A DNA stretch of 47,138 bases from CAIUSP01 sp040375675 (lineage in GTDB: Bacteria; Actinomycetota; Thermoleophilia; Solirubrobacterales; 70-9). The position numbers and the translations under genes were made by a program. The stretch covers positions 1 through 47,138 of the forward strand of contig JBEIRY010000003.1 in NCBI GenBank assembly GCA_040375675.1, given 5' to 3'. The notes under the pieces were generated by a model that was not told where the DNA came from, searched no databases, and was given only the letters and a program-made list of their open reading frames with translations. Below, in pieces: positions 8,039-15,864 of the stretch. Each line of letters opens with the position of its first letter. Position 1 is the first letter of the stretch.

Positions 8039-8479
8039 GTGCCCCTGCCGATCGGAATCACCTCCCCCACCTTGATGGTTGTCCTGCTGGTCGTAGTCGT
8101 GATTGCGCTGCCCTTGGCAGGAGCGATCTTTGCGATCGGCTCGAGAGGCGCGTACCGCGGAATCGGAGGGGGACCGCTGTCGATGGACCGCGAGGACCCC
8201 GATCAAGCAAGCAGCGGGGATGCGGCCTCGGCAAAGGAGGAGGTCAGACAGATGGTCGAAGCGGCCAACTACCGACGCGAAAAGCGCGGCGAAGACCTCG
8301 TAGACGTCGATGACGAGGTCGAGCGTCTCATGAGCGCGGTGCACTCCGAAGACCCCGAGCTACGGGAGGAGATCCGGCAGGTGGTAGTCGCCAACAACGA
8401 ACGGCGCGCACGGCGAGGAGAGGAACCTCTCGATGTGGACGAAGAGGTCACCCGCAGGCTGCGCGCGATCGACAGCTGA
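8039..8479 (+). CDS. Small membrane-anchored protein with two 40-residue repeats
   Basis: A 146-residue protein not assigned to a named family. Residues about 10-34 form one transmembrane helix. The rest is soluble, charged and contains a tandem duplication: EEVRQMVEAANYRREKRGED...VDDEVERLM (about 67-98) and EEIRQVVVANNERRARRGEE...VDEEVTRRL (about 109-140). Each unit is a helix, then a (K/R)RGE turn, then a second helix. The repeats probably form a helical hairpin on the cytoplasmic face. The GTG start is supported by the -10 element 7 bases upstream. It stands alone between the acyl-CoA dehydrogenase promoter and the acidic protein at 8549. Function unknown. Confidence 0.75.
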   Translation: MPLPIGITSPTLMVVLLVVVVIALPLAGAIFAIGSRGAYRGIGGGPLSMDREDPDQASSGDAASAKEEVRQMVEAANYRREKRGEDLVDVDDEVERLMSAVHSEDPELREEIRQVVVANNERRARRGEEPLDVDEEVTRRLRAIDS

Positions 8480-8548
8480 CCCAGCGACTGAATTTCCCCG
8501 GATCTTCACCTTCGAGGGCACAAGCGATATACAGTTCCCGACACGAGC

Positions 8549-9004
8549 ATGAGCGACGAAATGGACATCGGCGGAGAGTTCGAACCCGTGGAGGATCTGG
8601 AAGACGATCTAGACGAGGGTGGCTTGGCCTTCGATGACGAAGAGGAAGAGGACGAGGGCGCAGACGTCGAAGGACTTGCGGCTGAACAGGCGGTAGAGCT
8701 CGAACAGATGCTGGTCCAGCCCGGCACCTACTTCAACCCTCAGACCGAGGTGGTGGTGATCGTCGACGACTCGACCTCGCTCGATCAGGAGATCTTCAAC
8801 ATGGAGGCCTACGAAGGCGCCGACTGGGTCAAGGTCTCCGAGGAGAGCGCGGTCGACGAGGACGAGCGCGACCGTTTGCTGGAGGAGTTCCAGACCCACT
8901 ACCACGCCGGTAACGAAGGGTCGCTCTCCGAGACCGCACTGGAGCAGGACGACGGCGAGTCCGACGAGGGCGAGACCGGCCAAGACCCCGGTCGCGAGGA
9001 CTGA
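8549..9004 (+). CDS. Highly acidic hypothetical protein
   Basis: A 151-residue protein very rich in Asp and Glu. Residues 1-45 and 125-151 are acidic low-complexity tails. A more ordered core (about 46-115) includes the hydrophobic strand TEVVVIVDDSTSL and the segment MEAYEGADWVKV. No known family was recognised. The stop codon overlaps the ATG of the peroxiredoxin gene (ATGA), so the two are translationally coupled, which suggests a link to thiol or oxidative stress or simply shared expression. The ATG at 8549 has no clear Shine-Dalgarno; a possible -10 (TATACA) lies about 15 bases upstream. An in-frame ATG four codons later is possible. Confidence 0.7.
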   Translation: MSDEMDIGGEFEPVEDLEDDLDEGGLAFDDEEEEDEGADVEGLAAEQAVELEQMLVQPGTYFNPQTEVVVIVDDSTSLDQEIFNMEAYEGADWVKVSEESAVDEDERDRLLEEFQTHYHAGNEGSLSETALEQDDGESDEGETGQDPGRED

Positions 9005-9474
9005 TGGCGCTCCTCGAGGCTGGCAAGTCGGCTCCACTCTTCACGCTGCCTGATCAGGCAGGCGAAAAGGTTTCACTCAAGTCACTTCGCGGCAAACCAG
9101 TCGTTCTCTACTTCTACCCCCGCGCCGACACCCCTGGCTGCACCGTCCAGGCTTGTGGAATCCGCGATCACCGGGCTGAATTGAAGAAGGCGGGCGCAAC
9201 GGTGCTCGGGGTCAGCCCCGACACGGTCGAGGCGGTCGCAAAGTTCGACTCGAAACACTCGCTCGACTTCACCTTGCTGGCCGACGAGGACCACAAGGTC
9301 GCCGACAAGTACGGCGTCTGGGTAGAGAAGAGCATGTACGGCAAGAAGTATTGGGGTGTTCAGCGCGCGACCTATGTGATCGACGCCAAGGGCAAGATCG
9401 CCCAGGTGATCGAGAAAGCGTCACCCAAGACCCACGCCGATGATGTGCTGAAGCTGGTCTCCGAGATCAGCTGA
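9004..9474 (+). CDS. bcp: Thioredoxin-dependent thiol peroxidase (Bcp/PrxQ)
   Basis: A 156-residue peroxiredoxin of the Bcp/PrxQ subfamily, standard length. It reduces hydrogen peroxide and organic hydroperoxides in the cytoplasm using thioredoxin. The motif PRADTPGCTVQACGIRD carries the peroxidatic Cys and, five residues later, the resolving Cys of the alpha-2 PrxQ type. The Pro-x-x-x-Thr-x-x-Cys active-site pattern is intact. Later signatures such as TLLADEDHKVADKYGVW are also typical. The ATG overlaps the stop of the acidic protein gene. The gene converges on the cation exchanger at 9484 with only 9 bases between stops. Confidence 0.95.
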   Translation: MALLEAGKSAPLFTLPDQAGEKVSLKSLRGKPVVLYFYPRADTPGCTVQACGIRDHRAELKKAGATVLGVSPDTVEAVAKFDSKHSLDFTLLADEDHKVADKYGVWVEKSMYGKKYWGVQRATYVIDAKGKIAQVIEKASPKTHADDVLKLVSEIS

Positions 9475-9483
9475 CGCGGCTGT

Positions 9484-10473
9484 CTAGATCGCGACGACGA
9501 CGAAGAAGGTCGCGTAGAGGAGACCCCAACCGGCAACGGCCCAACCGTTGAAGCGATCCAATCTGTGCAGCGCAAGCCAGGCGATCGCGCCGCCGAGCAG
9601 GCCCAGGACGATCGAAAGCGATGCGTAGCCCGAGAGATCCCAGCCGGTGAAGATCAATCCGATCCCAACCGGAATGGTGGACTGGAAGACCATCGCTCCG
9701 GTGATATTGCCGAGCGCAAGCGAGTCCTTGTTGTCGCGAATCCAGAAGAAGCTGTTGACCTTCTCGGGAAGCTCTGTGGCGAGCGGAGCAAGGATCAACG
9801 ACAGAACGAGTGCCGCAACGCCAAGAGACTCGGCCACCTTGAGCAACTCTTCCACGAAGAGGTGCGCGCCTCCGACCATCGCGCCCAAGCCCACCAGGGC
9901 CTGAATGAGGATCAAGGCGATCGGCGGCTCGGGGCGGTTCGAGACTCGATCCATGATCAGGCGATCGAGGCTCTCCTCGGCTTGAGCCTCGCCGCCGCTG
10001 GTGAGCGTCCTTCTCACGTACCACGCGTAGCCGATGAAGAAGACGATCCCCAAAGCGATGCGGATCTCCTGTGGTGCACCGAATCCAAACGGCAGGGCAA
10101 GCCCGAAGAACACCATGAAGAAGACGAGATCGCGCTCGACGGTAGGGGCGTGGGCATCGAGGGTGGTGCCTGTTGCCCTGCGGTGGCGATAGGCGAGCGC
10201 CGAGATACCGACCAGCATCATCGCGATCGTCGCAAGCATGAAAGGCGCACCGACGATCGCGCCGATCGCGACCTCCTCCTCCTTGCTTCCGCCGAGCAGG
10301 GCCACGATCGCGATCAAGGTCTCGGGCAAGGCCGTGCCAACAGCGGCGAGGATGCTCCCCACCGCGCCCTCGCCAAGCGACATACGGTGGCCCAGCCACT
10401 CGATCGCGTTGGTGAACAGCAGTGCACCGGTGAGGATCACCGCAAAACTGACGAAGAGGAGAAGTACTTCCAT
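9484..10473 (-). CDS. Sodium/calcium exchanger-family antiporter (YrbG-like)
   Basis: A 329-residue integral membrane protein of the CaCA superfamily with about 10 transmembrane helices. The two inverted alpha-repeats that form the ion site are visible: GAVGSILAAVGTALPETLIA (about 37-56), and PLATELPEKVNSFF followed by LGNITGAMVFQST (about 230-270). The GT(A/S)xPE pattern of repeat 1 and the ATELPE/GNITG pattern of repeat 2 are characteristic. It probably exports Ca2+ in exchange for Na+ or H+. It is the last gene of the run that starts with the small membrane protein at 12714, 30 bases after the Ca2+/H+ antiporter, so two cation exchangers sit with polyphosphate kinase. The exact ion specificity is not certain. 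Confidence 0.88.
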   Translation of the reverse strand: MEVLLLFVSFAVILTGALLFTNAIEWLGHRMSLGEGAVGSILAAVGTALPETLIAIVALLGGSKEEEVAIGAIVGAPFMLATIAMMLVGISALAYRHRRATGTTLDAHAPTVERDLVFFMVFFGLALPFGFGAPQEIRIALGIVFFIGYAWYVRRTLTSGGEAQAEESLDRLIMDRVSNRPEPPIALILIQALVGLGAMVGGAHLFVEELLKVAESLGVAALVLSLILAPLATELPEKVNSFFWIRDNKDSLALGNITGAMVFQSTIPVGIGLIFTGWDLSGYASLSIVLGLLGGAIAWLALHRLDRFNGWAVAGWGLLYATFFVVVAI

Positions 10474-10503
10474 TGGAGGCTGAAATCTAGAGGGTCGAGG
10501 GGA

Positions 10504-11673
10504 TCATGCGACGAAGAAGACGATCGCCAGGACCAGATAGAGCGCCAGCAATTGGGCGCCTTCGAACCAGGTCGATTCGCCCTCCTTGGTCACCTGATAA
10601 GCAGCGAGGATCGCGAGGATTGCTCCCGCCAACTCGAAGCCGTTGAAGACGAGCGGCATCGGGAACGGGCCGAGAAAGAATGAGCAGAGCACCAGAACCG
10701 GCGCGACGAAGAGAGCGATCTGGACGCTCGAGCCGATCGAGATGTTGACCGAGAGATCCATCTTGTCCTTCATCGCAAACAACACCGCGACCCAGTGTTC
10801 GGCGGCGTTACCGACTATCGCAACCACGATCACCCCGATGAAGAACTGACTGATCCCAATCGACTCGGAGGCATCTGAGATCGATCCAACCAGGATCTCT
10901 GACATGACGCCAACCGCAACGCCGGCGATCGCAAGAGCAATCACCGAGCCCTTGACCGACCAGCCCCATGTGTCCTCGGCTGTCTCCTCGGCTACAGGAT
11001 TGAAGATGTCGCGGTGGGTGCGGAGGCTGAACAGCAGACCCAGCAGGTAGGTGACGATCAAGACCACTGCGACAGCCAGAGATAGCCCCTCGACGGTCGA
11101 GTCGTACCTGATGCTCTCCGGTCCGATCTTGGGCAGGCCGGTGCCCTGAACCAGTTCATAAACGGCCGGCATCACCAGAGCGCCCATGGCCAGGAAGAGC
11201 ATCAGGGCCTGCACGTTGGCCGCGGTGCGATCGAACTTCTGGACGAGCTTCTTCGTCTTGAGGCCGCCGATCAACATCGAGGCGCCGAGCACCAAGAGGA
11301 TGTTGCCGAGGATCGAGCCGATCAGAGACGCCTTGACGACTTCCTGAAGACCGGCTCCGAGCGCAAACAGAGCGATGATCAGCTCAGGGGCGTTTCCGAA
11401 GGTGACGTTCAACAGGCCGCCTACGCCTGGCCCTGACCTTGCGGCCAGCTCCTCGGTTGCTCTGCCCATCAGGGCGGCGGTGGGGATGATGCCGAGCGCT
11501 GAGCAGACGAAGACGATCGTTGCCGAGGCATGTGTCAGCTCCAACGCGATCGCGAGCGGGATGAAGGGAAGGAGCAGATAGGGCCAACCGTGGGCCGAGG
11601 CGAAAAAGGATGCATTGATCGCGGGCGTACCTCCCCCGGTCTTGCGCTTTCGATTAGAGCTCTTCTGACTCAT
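10504..11673 (-). CDS. Ca2+/H+ antiporter (CAX/ChaA family)
   Basis: A 389-residue membrane protein of the CAX branch of the CaCA superfamily, with about 11 transmembrane helices. The two signature repeats are NVTFGNAPELIIALFAL (about 88-104) and VGNAAEHWVAVLFAMKDKMD (about 287-306); the paired Glu residues in GNAPE and GNAAE are the transport site. It expels cytosolic Ca2+ in exchange for protons. The first about 18 residues are basic and polar. Its ATG overlaps the stop of the polyphosphate kinase gene (ATGA), so translation is coupled to it. The pairing with a second exchanger and with PPK2 suggests a role in calcium-polyphosphate balance, which is inference. Confidence 0.93.
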   Translation of the reverse strand: MSQKSSNRKRKTGGGTPAINASFFASAHGWPYLLLPFIPLAIALELTHASATIVFVCSALGIIPTAALMGRATEELAARSGPGVGGLLNVTFGNAPELIIALFALGAGLQEVVKASLIGSILGNILLVLGASMLIGGLKTKKLVQKFDRTAANVQALMLFLAMGALVMPAVYELVQGTGLPKIGPESIRYDSTVEGLSLAVAVVLIVTYLLGLLFSLRTHRDIFNPVAEETAEDTWGWSVKGSVIALAIAGVAVGVMSEILVGSISDASESIGISQFFIGVIVVAIVGNAAEHWVAVLFAMKDKMDLSVNISIGSSVQIALFVAPVLVLCSFFLGPFPMPLVFNGFELAGAILAILAAYQVTKEGESTWFEGAQLLALYLVLAIVFFVA

Positions 11674-12470
11674 TTAGAGCCGCCAACGCCAGCAGGCGGA
11701 TCAATACCGTATCGGCGCATCCCGTCCTCTATCTCGGCGATCACCGTCTCGAGCACCTTGACCCTCGCGTAGCGCTTGGAGTTCGCCTCGACCAAGTGCC
11801 AGCGGGCCGCCGGTCCGCAATCGGTGCGGTCGAGCATCTCCTCTACCGCAGCCTCGTAGGCGGGGCGCTTTTCGCGGTTGCGCCAGTCCTCGTCGGTCAA
11901 CTTCCAGGACTTCAACGGATCTCGATCGCGGCGCTCGAACCGCTCCAACTGCTCGTCATCGGATATCTCGAGCCAGAACTTGATCAGGATCATCCCCTCC
12001 TCTGCGAGCGACTGCTCGAACGCATTGATCTCCTGATAAGCGCGCTGCCACTGATCTTCGCTGGCAAAACCCTCGACTCTCTCCACCAGTACCCGGCCGT
12101 ACCAAGAGCGATCGAAGACGCTCATGCCTCCCCACCCGGGGATGTGCGGCCAAAAGCGCCAGAGGAAGTGGTGACGGCGCTCATCGTGGGTCGGGGCAGC
12201 GAACTGAGACACCTTGACATGTCGCGGATCGAGCGGCTGCACGAGCCGTTTGATCGCCCCTCCCTTACCGGCAGCGTCCCAGCCTTCGAATACCACGCAA
12301 ACCGGAGGACCGAGCCCGTCGTGGGTTGCAGAGCCGGGGTCTACCAAGGGGCGCTGGCCGCCGAGCGAAAGCCTCAGCTCGCTGAGTCGGGACCAGCTTG
12401 CCTCGAGACGTCGTTGCTCCTCTCCGGATTCGAGCGAAAGCGAGAGATCGAGTTCCCGAAGGCGGGTCAA
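11670..12470 (-). CDS. Polyphosphate kinase 2 family phosphotransferase
   Basis: A 266-residue PPK2-family enzyme transferring phosphate between polyphosphate and nucleotides. The Walker A motif FEGWDAAGKGGAIKRL (about G63-K69), Walker B DRSWYGR (120-126), the lid-region arginines and the KFWLEISDDEQLERF segment are all present. The start was set at TTG 12470: GAGGA lies 4 bases upstream, and this is 7 bases after the stop of the small membrane protein gene. A longer in-frame reading would overlap that gene and begins with non-family sequence (CCC-rich). It is coupled to the CAX antiporter downstream by an ATGA overlap. Whether it makes polyphosphate or uses it to phosphorylate AMP/ADP cannot be decided by eye. 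Confidence 0.92.
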   Translation of the reverse strand: MTRLRELDLSLSLESGEEQRRLEASWSRLSELRLSLGGQRPLVDPGSATHDGLGPPVCVVFEGWDAAGKGGAIKRLVQPLDPRHVKVSQFAAPTHDERRHHFLWRFWPHIPGWGGMSVFDRSWYGRVLVERVEGFASEDQWQRAYQEINAFEQSLAEEGMILIKFWLEISDDEQLERFERRDRDPLKSWKLTDEDWRNREKRPAYEAAVEEMLDRTDCGPAARWHLVEANSKRYARVKVLETVIAEIEDGMRRYGIDPPAGVGGSK

Positions 12471-12477
12471 AGATTCC

Positions 12478-12714
12478 TCATCTGGTTCCTGGAGCGTAGA
12501 TCCCAGGGCCTTGCTCAGGTTGTTCCTGGCTGACGACGAGAGCGAGGGGCAGCAGCAAAGTGGCCAGTGCAATCAGCAGGATTCCGACTCCGATCAAGAG
12601 CTTGAGCTTGAACAGGTGTCCGAGGATCCCGACCAGGAAGCCGATCAGCATCAGGTAGAGATACGGGCTGATCGTCTGCGGAAGCGCAAGAGCAAATTCG
12701 ACCGTAAATGGCAT
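12478..12714 (-). CDS. Small two-helix membrane protein heading the PPK2 operon
   Basis: A 78-residue protein with two hydrophobic helices (about residues 15-35 and 39-62) separated by a short basic turn (HLFKLK), ending in a polar Pro/Gly/Gln tail. No family recognised. The ATG at 12714 was preferred over an in-frame GTG at 12732 because a GATAAT -10 element lies 6 bases before the ATG and would overlap the longer reading. It is the first gene of the operon with PPK2 and two cation exchangers. It might be an accessory subunit or small transport regulator, but nothing in the sequence proves this. Confidence 0.65.
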   Translation of the reverse strand: MPFTVEFALALPQTISPYLYLMLIGFLVGILGHLFKLKLLIGVGILLIALATLLLPLALVVSQEQPEQGPGIYAPGTR

Positions 12715-12720
12715 GTGTCG

Positions 12721-12726
12721 ATTATC
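12721..12726 (-). promoter_or_regulatory. -10 element of the PPK2 operon
   Basis: GATAAT on the minus strand lies 6 bases before the ATG at 12714 with no Shine-Dalgarno, predicting a leaderless operon mRNA. Confidence 0.5.
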
Positions 12727-12754
12727 GGCCACGGGGGCGCCTGCGTGAGTAGCC

Positions 12755-12772
12755 GGCGAAGGCGCCTTCGCC
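12755..12772. promoter_or_regulatory. Perfect 18-bp palindrome between divergent operons
   Basis: GGCGAAGGCGCCTTCGCC is a perfect inverted repeat with no loop, so it is better explained as a DNA operator than as an RNA hairpin. It lies between the -10 of the PPK2 operon (12721-12726) and the -10 of the MoxR operon (12782-12787), covering about the -41 to -24 region of the latter. A dimeric regulator bound here could affect both operons. Confidence 0.55.
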
Positions 12773-12781
12773 TCTGCGGCC

Positions 12782-12787
12782 TATCAT
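12782..12787 (+). promoter_or_regulatory. -10 element of the MoxR operon
   Basis: TATCAT lies 8 bases before the ATG at 12796 with no Shine-Dalgarno, predicting a leaderless transcript. Confidence 0.5.
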
Positions 12788-12795
12788 CTCCGCCG

Positions 12796-13713
12796 ATGCA
12801 CGCAAAAAAGGGCACCGACGCCCCCACCTCGGTGGGTGACGAGCGCAAGAGACTTGCCGAAGCCGGGTACCTGGCCGACGAATCAGCTGCGCTCGTCTCG
12901 TTCCTTGCCGAGAGACTTGACAAGCCAGTTCTGGTCGAAGGTCCTGCGGGAGTAGGCAAGACGGAACTCGCCAAAGCGGTCGCGCGGGCTACAGGCAGGC
13001 CGCTGGTACGGCTCCAGTGTTACGAGGGACTCGACGAGGCAAAGGCCCTCTACGAATGGAACTACCGCCGACAGCTGCTCCACATCCAGTCGCGAGCAGC
13101 AAGCGACGACGACTCCGCAGACGAGGTGGAAAACGAGATCTTCGGCAAGAAATTCCTGCTCGAGCGCCCGCTGCTGACCGCGATCGCCTCCAGCGAACCA
13201 GTGGTTTTGCTGATCGACGAGATCGACAAGACCGATCAGGAGTTCGAAGCGATGCTGCTGGAGGTTCTCTCGGAGTTCCAGATCTCGATACCCGAGCTAG
13301 GGCCGGTCGAAGCGACGACCCAACCGATCGTCTTCTTGACCTCGAACGACTCGCGGGAGCTGACCGAGGCGCTGAAGCGCCGCTGTCTCTACCTCTGGAT
13401 CGACTACCCGAGCCGCGAACGGGAACTCGAGATAGTCAGGCTCCATGTGCCCGATCTCGACCCCAAACTCGCAGAGAAGATGGTGGATGTGGTCCAGGAG
13501 ATCCGCGAGCTCGACCTGAAAAAGCCCCCGTCGCTCGCCGAGTCGATCGACTGGGCGAGGACCCTGCTGCTGATCGGTGCCGACGACATCGACCGCGAAA
13601 CGCTCGAGCAGTCGCTGAGCATCATCGTCAAACACCGCACCGACATAGATCTGATCGCCGAACGGGTGGCCGTGAAGCTCTCAGGCCCAGAGCCGACCGG
13701 CCAGACGAGCTGA
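12796..13713 (+). CDS. MoxR-family AAA+ ATPase
   Basis: A 305-residue AAA+ ATPase of the MoxR class, usual length. It acts as a chaperone-like ATPase that matures or activates partner complexes together with a VWA-domain protein. Walker A is GPAGVGKT (about 48-55), Walker B is VVLLIDEIDK (about 136-145), the sensor-1 segment is IVFLTSNDSRELT, and the arginine-rich ALKRRCLYLWIDYP is typical. The ATG at 12796 is supported by a -10 element; upstream in-frame sequence is antisense to the PPK2 gene and is not coding. The VWA gene follows after 4 bases, the canonical MoxR-VWA pair, and an ABC importer continues the operon. Confidence 0.93.
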   Translation: MHAKKGTDAPTSVGDERKRLAEAGYLADESAALVSFLAERLDKPVLVEGPAGVGKTELAKAVARATGRPLVRLQCYEGLDEAKALYEWNYRRQLLHIQSRAASDDDSADEVENEIFGKKFLLERPLLTAIASSEPVVLLIDEIDKTDQEFEAMLLEVLSEFQISIPELGPVEATTQPIVFLTSNDSRELTEALKRRCLYLWIDYPSRERELEIVRLHVPDLDPKLAEKMVDVVQEIRELDLKKPPSLAESIDWARTLLLIGADDIDRETLEQSLSIIVKHRTDIDLIAERVAVKLSGPEPTGQTS

Positions 13714-13717
13714 CGCT

Positions 13718-15073
13718 GTGGCCTCGAGCCTCGCACCGGGGCTGCTGAGCTTCTTCGAGGAGCTACGCACCGAAGGAGTCGCGATCGGCACCTCGGAGAT
13801 CCTCGACTCCTTCAACGCGGTCGGCGAGATCACCTGGACCAACCGCGAGGACTTCCGCGAAGCGCTGGCAGCCACCGTTGCCAAGTCGCAGGAGGACCGA
13901 CGGATCTTCGACCTCGTATTCGATCGGCACTTCTTCAGGGCCGCCGAGCAGGAGGCACTCGAAATGGACCTCGGTGAGGGGCAACAGAACCGACACGAAG
14001 GATCGAACCGGATCGACCTCGACCAACTGAGGGACGCAATACGCGACGCGATCGTCGAAGGTCGCGACGGCGAGATGAGCGACCTGGCTCAACTTGCGAT
14101 AGCGGCGTTCGGGCCTCAGGGAGAGCGCTCCGGAGTGATCGGAGTCGATGTGCAGCGAATTCGCCGCGAGCTGGGTCTGAATACCGGAGGAACCGACCCG
14201 GCCCGCCTGGATCCGGATGCGGTTCGCAAGTTCGAAAAGCACCTGCGGCGCGAACTAGAGCGGGGATCGATCGAACGAGCCGGAAAGCTCCCGCCAGCAA
14301 AGCCGCTAGCCGAGCTTGATCGCGCCCTGCCCGGCAGCCCGACTCAGGATCTCGCCGCCGTCCACAAGGCGGTCACCCAGCTGAAGCGCCGGATCGCGAC
14401 GCTCGGTCACGAACAGAGGGGCAGGCGGCGCAGCCAGATCGTCGATGTCCGAAAGACGATGCGCTCGTCGCTGGAGACCGGCGGTGTGCCACTGAACCTG
14501 CGCTACCGGAACCGGCGCCCGCGCCGGCCGGAGATCTTCGTCTGCTGCGATGTCTCGACCTCGGTCAGTTCATCGAGCGTGTTCTTCCTCTCGGTGCTGC
14601 ACGCTCTGCACGATTCGTTCCGCAAGCTGCGGAGCTTCGTCTTCATCGAGAGGATCAGCGAGATCACCGAGATCTTCGAGCAAGAGCGTGACTTCAGGAA
14701 GATCTCGGAGAAGATCACGAGCCACGGCGGGGTGGCAGACATCTCCGGCTACACCGACTACGGGCGGGTCTGGCTGGAGTTCGAGGAGTTGATCCACGAC
14801 GACCTCGGACCCCGCTCGACCGTGATCATCCTGGGCGATGCCCGGGCTAATGGACGCGACCCCCACGCCGAAGCTTTCGGCAAGATCGCCGAGCGCGCCG
14901 GTCACACCTACTGGCTCAACCCCGAACCAAGGCTCTACTGGAACTACGGCGACTCGGTGATGCGCGCTTACGAGAACCGGTGTGACGGCGCCTTCGAGTG
15001 CTGGACCACCCAACACCTCGAATCATTCGTCAACCTGATCGCCTCCTCGCCGGGTCGAGCACCAACCGTCTGA
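13718..15073 (+). CDS. VWA domain protein, CoxE-like
   Basis: A 451-residue protein of the CoxE-like VWA family. Its C-terminal half carries a von Willebrand A fold with the metal-site motif DVSTS (in FVCCDVSTSVSSSS, about residues 271-284), a GYTDYGRVW segment and a VIILGDARAN strand. The N-terminal about 200 residues are helical and charged, as in family members. It is expected to work with the MoxR ATPase immediately upstream as an adaptor that recognises a client complex; in carboxidotrophs the pair matures CO dehydrogenase, but no cox genes are present here. The GTG start is 4 bases after the MoxR stop. The ABC importer gene begins 14 bases later, so the client may be encoded elsewhere or be the transporter itself. 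Confidence 0.9.
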   Translation: MASSLAPGLLSFFEELRTEGVAIGTSEILDSFNAVGEITWTNREDFREALAATVAKSQEDRRIFDLVFDRHFFRAAEQEALEMDLGEGQQNRHEGSNRIDLDQLRDAIRDAIVEGRDGEMSDLAQLAIAAFGPQGERSGVIGVDVQRIRRELGLNTGGTDPARLDPDAVRKFEKHLRRELERGSIERAGKLPPAKPLAELDRALPGSPTQDLAAVHKAVTQLKRRIATLGHEQRGRRRSQIVDVRKTMRSSLETGGVPLNLRYRNRRPRRPEIFVCCDVSTSVSSSSVFFLSVLHALHDSFRKLRSFVFIERISEITEIFEQERDFRKISEKITSHGGVADISGYTDYGRVWLEFEELIHDDLGPRSTVIILGDARANGRDPHAEAFGKIAERAGHTYWLNPEPRLYWNYGDSVMRAYENRCDGAFECWTTQHLESFVNLIASSPGRAPTV

Positions 15074-15087
15074 GACGACGGGGAGTT

Positions 15088-15864
15088 ATGAGCGACGAGG
15101 GACGAGGGGGCATAGAGATCGATGGCCTTGCGCATCGCTACGACGATCTGTGGGCGCTCGAGGCAGTCGGTCTCACGGTCGCGCCGAACGAGGTGGTCGG
15201 GCTGGTCGGCCCCTCGGGTTGCGGAAAGTCGACTCTGCTCGGGATCGTCTGTGGTCTGATCGAACAGAGCCAGGGCATCGTGCGCGTAGGCGAGAGCGAG
15301 GACCTCGAAGGGAGGCTGGGGCTTTGCGCCTATATGCCCCAGCGAGATCTGCTCCTGCCCTGGCTTTCGGCGATCGACAATGCAGGTCTGGCGCCCCGAC
15401 TCTCGGGGCTAGACAAGGACGAATCCCGAGCGCGGGCGCAAGAGACATTCGAACGCTTCGGTCTGGGCGGGTTCGAGCACTCGCTCCCTCAGGAACTGTC
15501 GGGGGGCATGCGCCAACGGGTGGCACTGCTTCGAACCCTGATCGCCGACCGACCCGTGCTCTGCCTGGACGAACCTTTTTCCGCACTCGATGCGATCAGC
15601 CGGGCCGATCTACAGGTGTGGTTCGGATCGATCCTCACCGAGGTGCCGAGAACCTGTCTGCTGGTCACCCACGATGTCGAAGAGTCTCTCTACCTATGCG
15701 ACCGAACTCTGGTGCTGAGTGACCGCCCGGGCAAAATCGTCTGCGAGATCAACTCGCCCGCGCCACGGGATCCAGACCGAGCGACTGCGATCAGCCGGCC
15801 GGAGTTCGTAGAGGCGAGGAAGATGGCGCTAGAAGCGCTTGGCGGAGAACGGGTCGTCTCGTGA
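15088..15864 (+). CDS. ABC transporter ATPase (ThiZ/SsuB/TauB type)
   Basis: A 258-residue ATP-binding subunit of a nitrate/sulfonate/thiamine-precursor type importer. Walker A is GPSGCGKST (about 43-51), the signature is LSGGMRQRVALLRTL, Walker B is VLCLDEPFSALD, and the switch His is in LLVTHDVEESLYL. The Q-loop reads MPQRDLLLPW, typical of the SsuB/TauB/ThiZ group. The ATG at 15088 has GGGGAG 5-6 bases upstream. Its stop overlaps the GTG of the permease gene (GTGA). Judged with the binding protein two genes on, the substrate is most likely a pyrimidine precursor of thiamine. Confidence 0.92.
   Translation: MSDEGRGGIEIDGLAHRYDDLWALEAVGLTVAPNEVVGLVGPSGCGKSTLLGIVCGLIEQSQGIVRVGESEDLEGRLGLCAYMPQRDLLLPWLSAIDNAGLAPRLSGLDKDESRARAQETFERFGLGGFEHSLPQELSGGMRQRVALLRTLIADRPVLCLDEPFSALDAISRADLQVWFGSILTEVPRTCLLVTHDVEESLYLCDRTLVLSDRPGKIVCEINSPAPRDPDRATAISRPEFVEARKMALEALGGERVVS

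Noticed and set aside
9565..10683. A 372-codon open frame on the plus strand, antisense to the two cation exchanger genes
   Set aside because: Its translation is rich in Arg, Glu, Asp and Gln without any family pattern, as expected from the reverse of a GC-rich gene; both antisense genes are clear transporters. The same applies to long antisense frames at 2998-3669, 3947-4819, 6916-7941 and 11796-12533.
12214..12795. A long in-frame extension of the MoxR gene to 12214
   Set aside because: The extra sequence is antisense to the PPK2 and small membrane protein genes, has no family resemblance, and the true ATG has a -10 element 8 bases before it.
14998..15100. TPP riboswitch before the ThiXYZ-like importer
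   Set aside because: The ATPase gene begins 14 bases after the VWA gene, and no TPP-type conserved stems could be drawn there or upstream of 12796.
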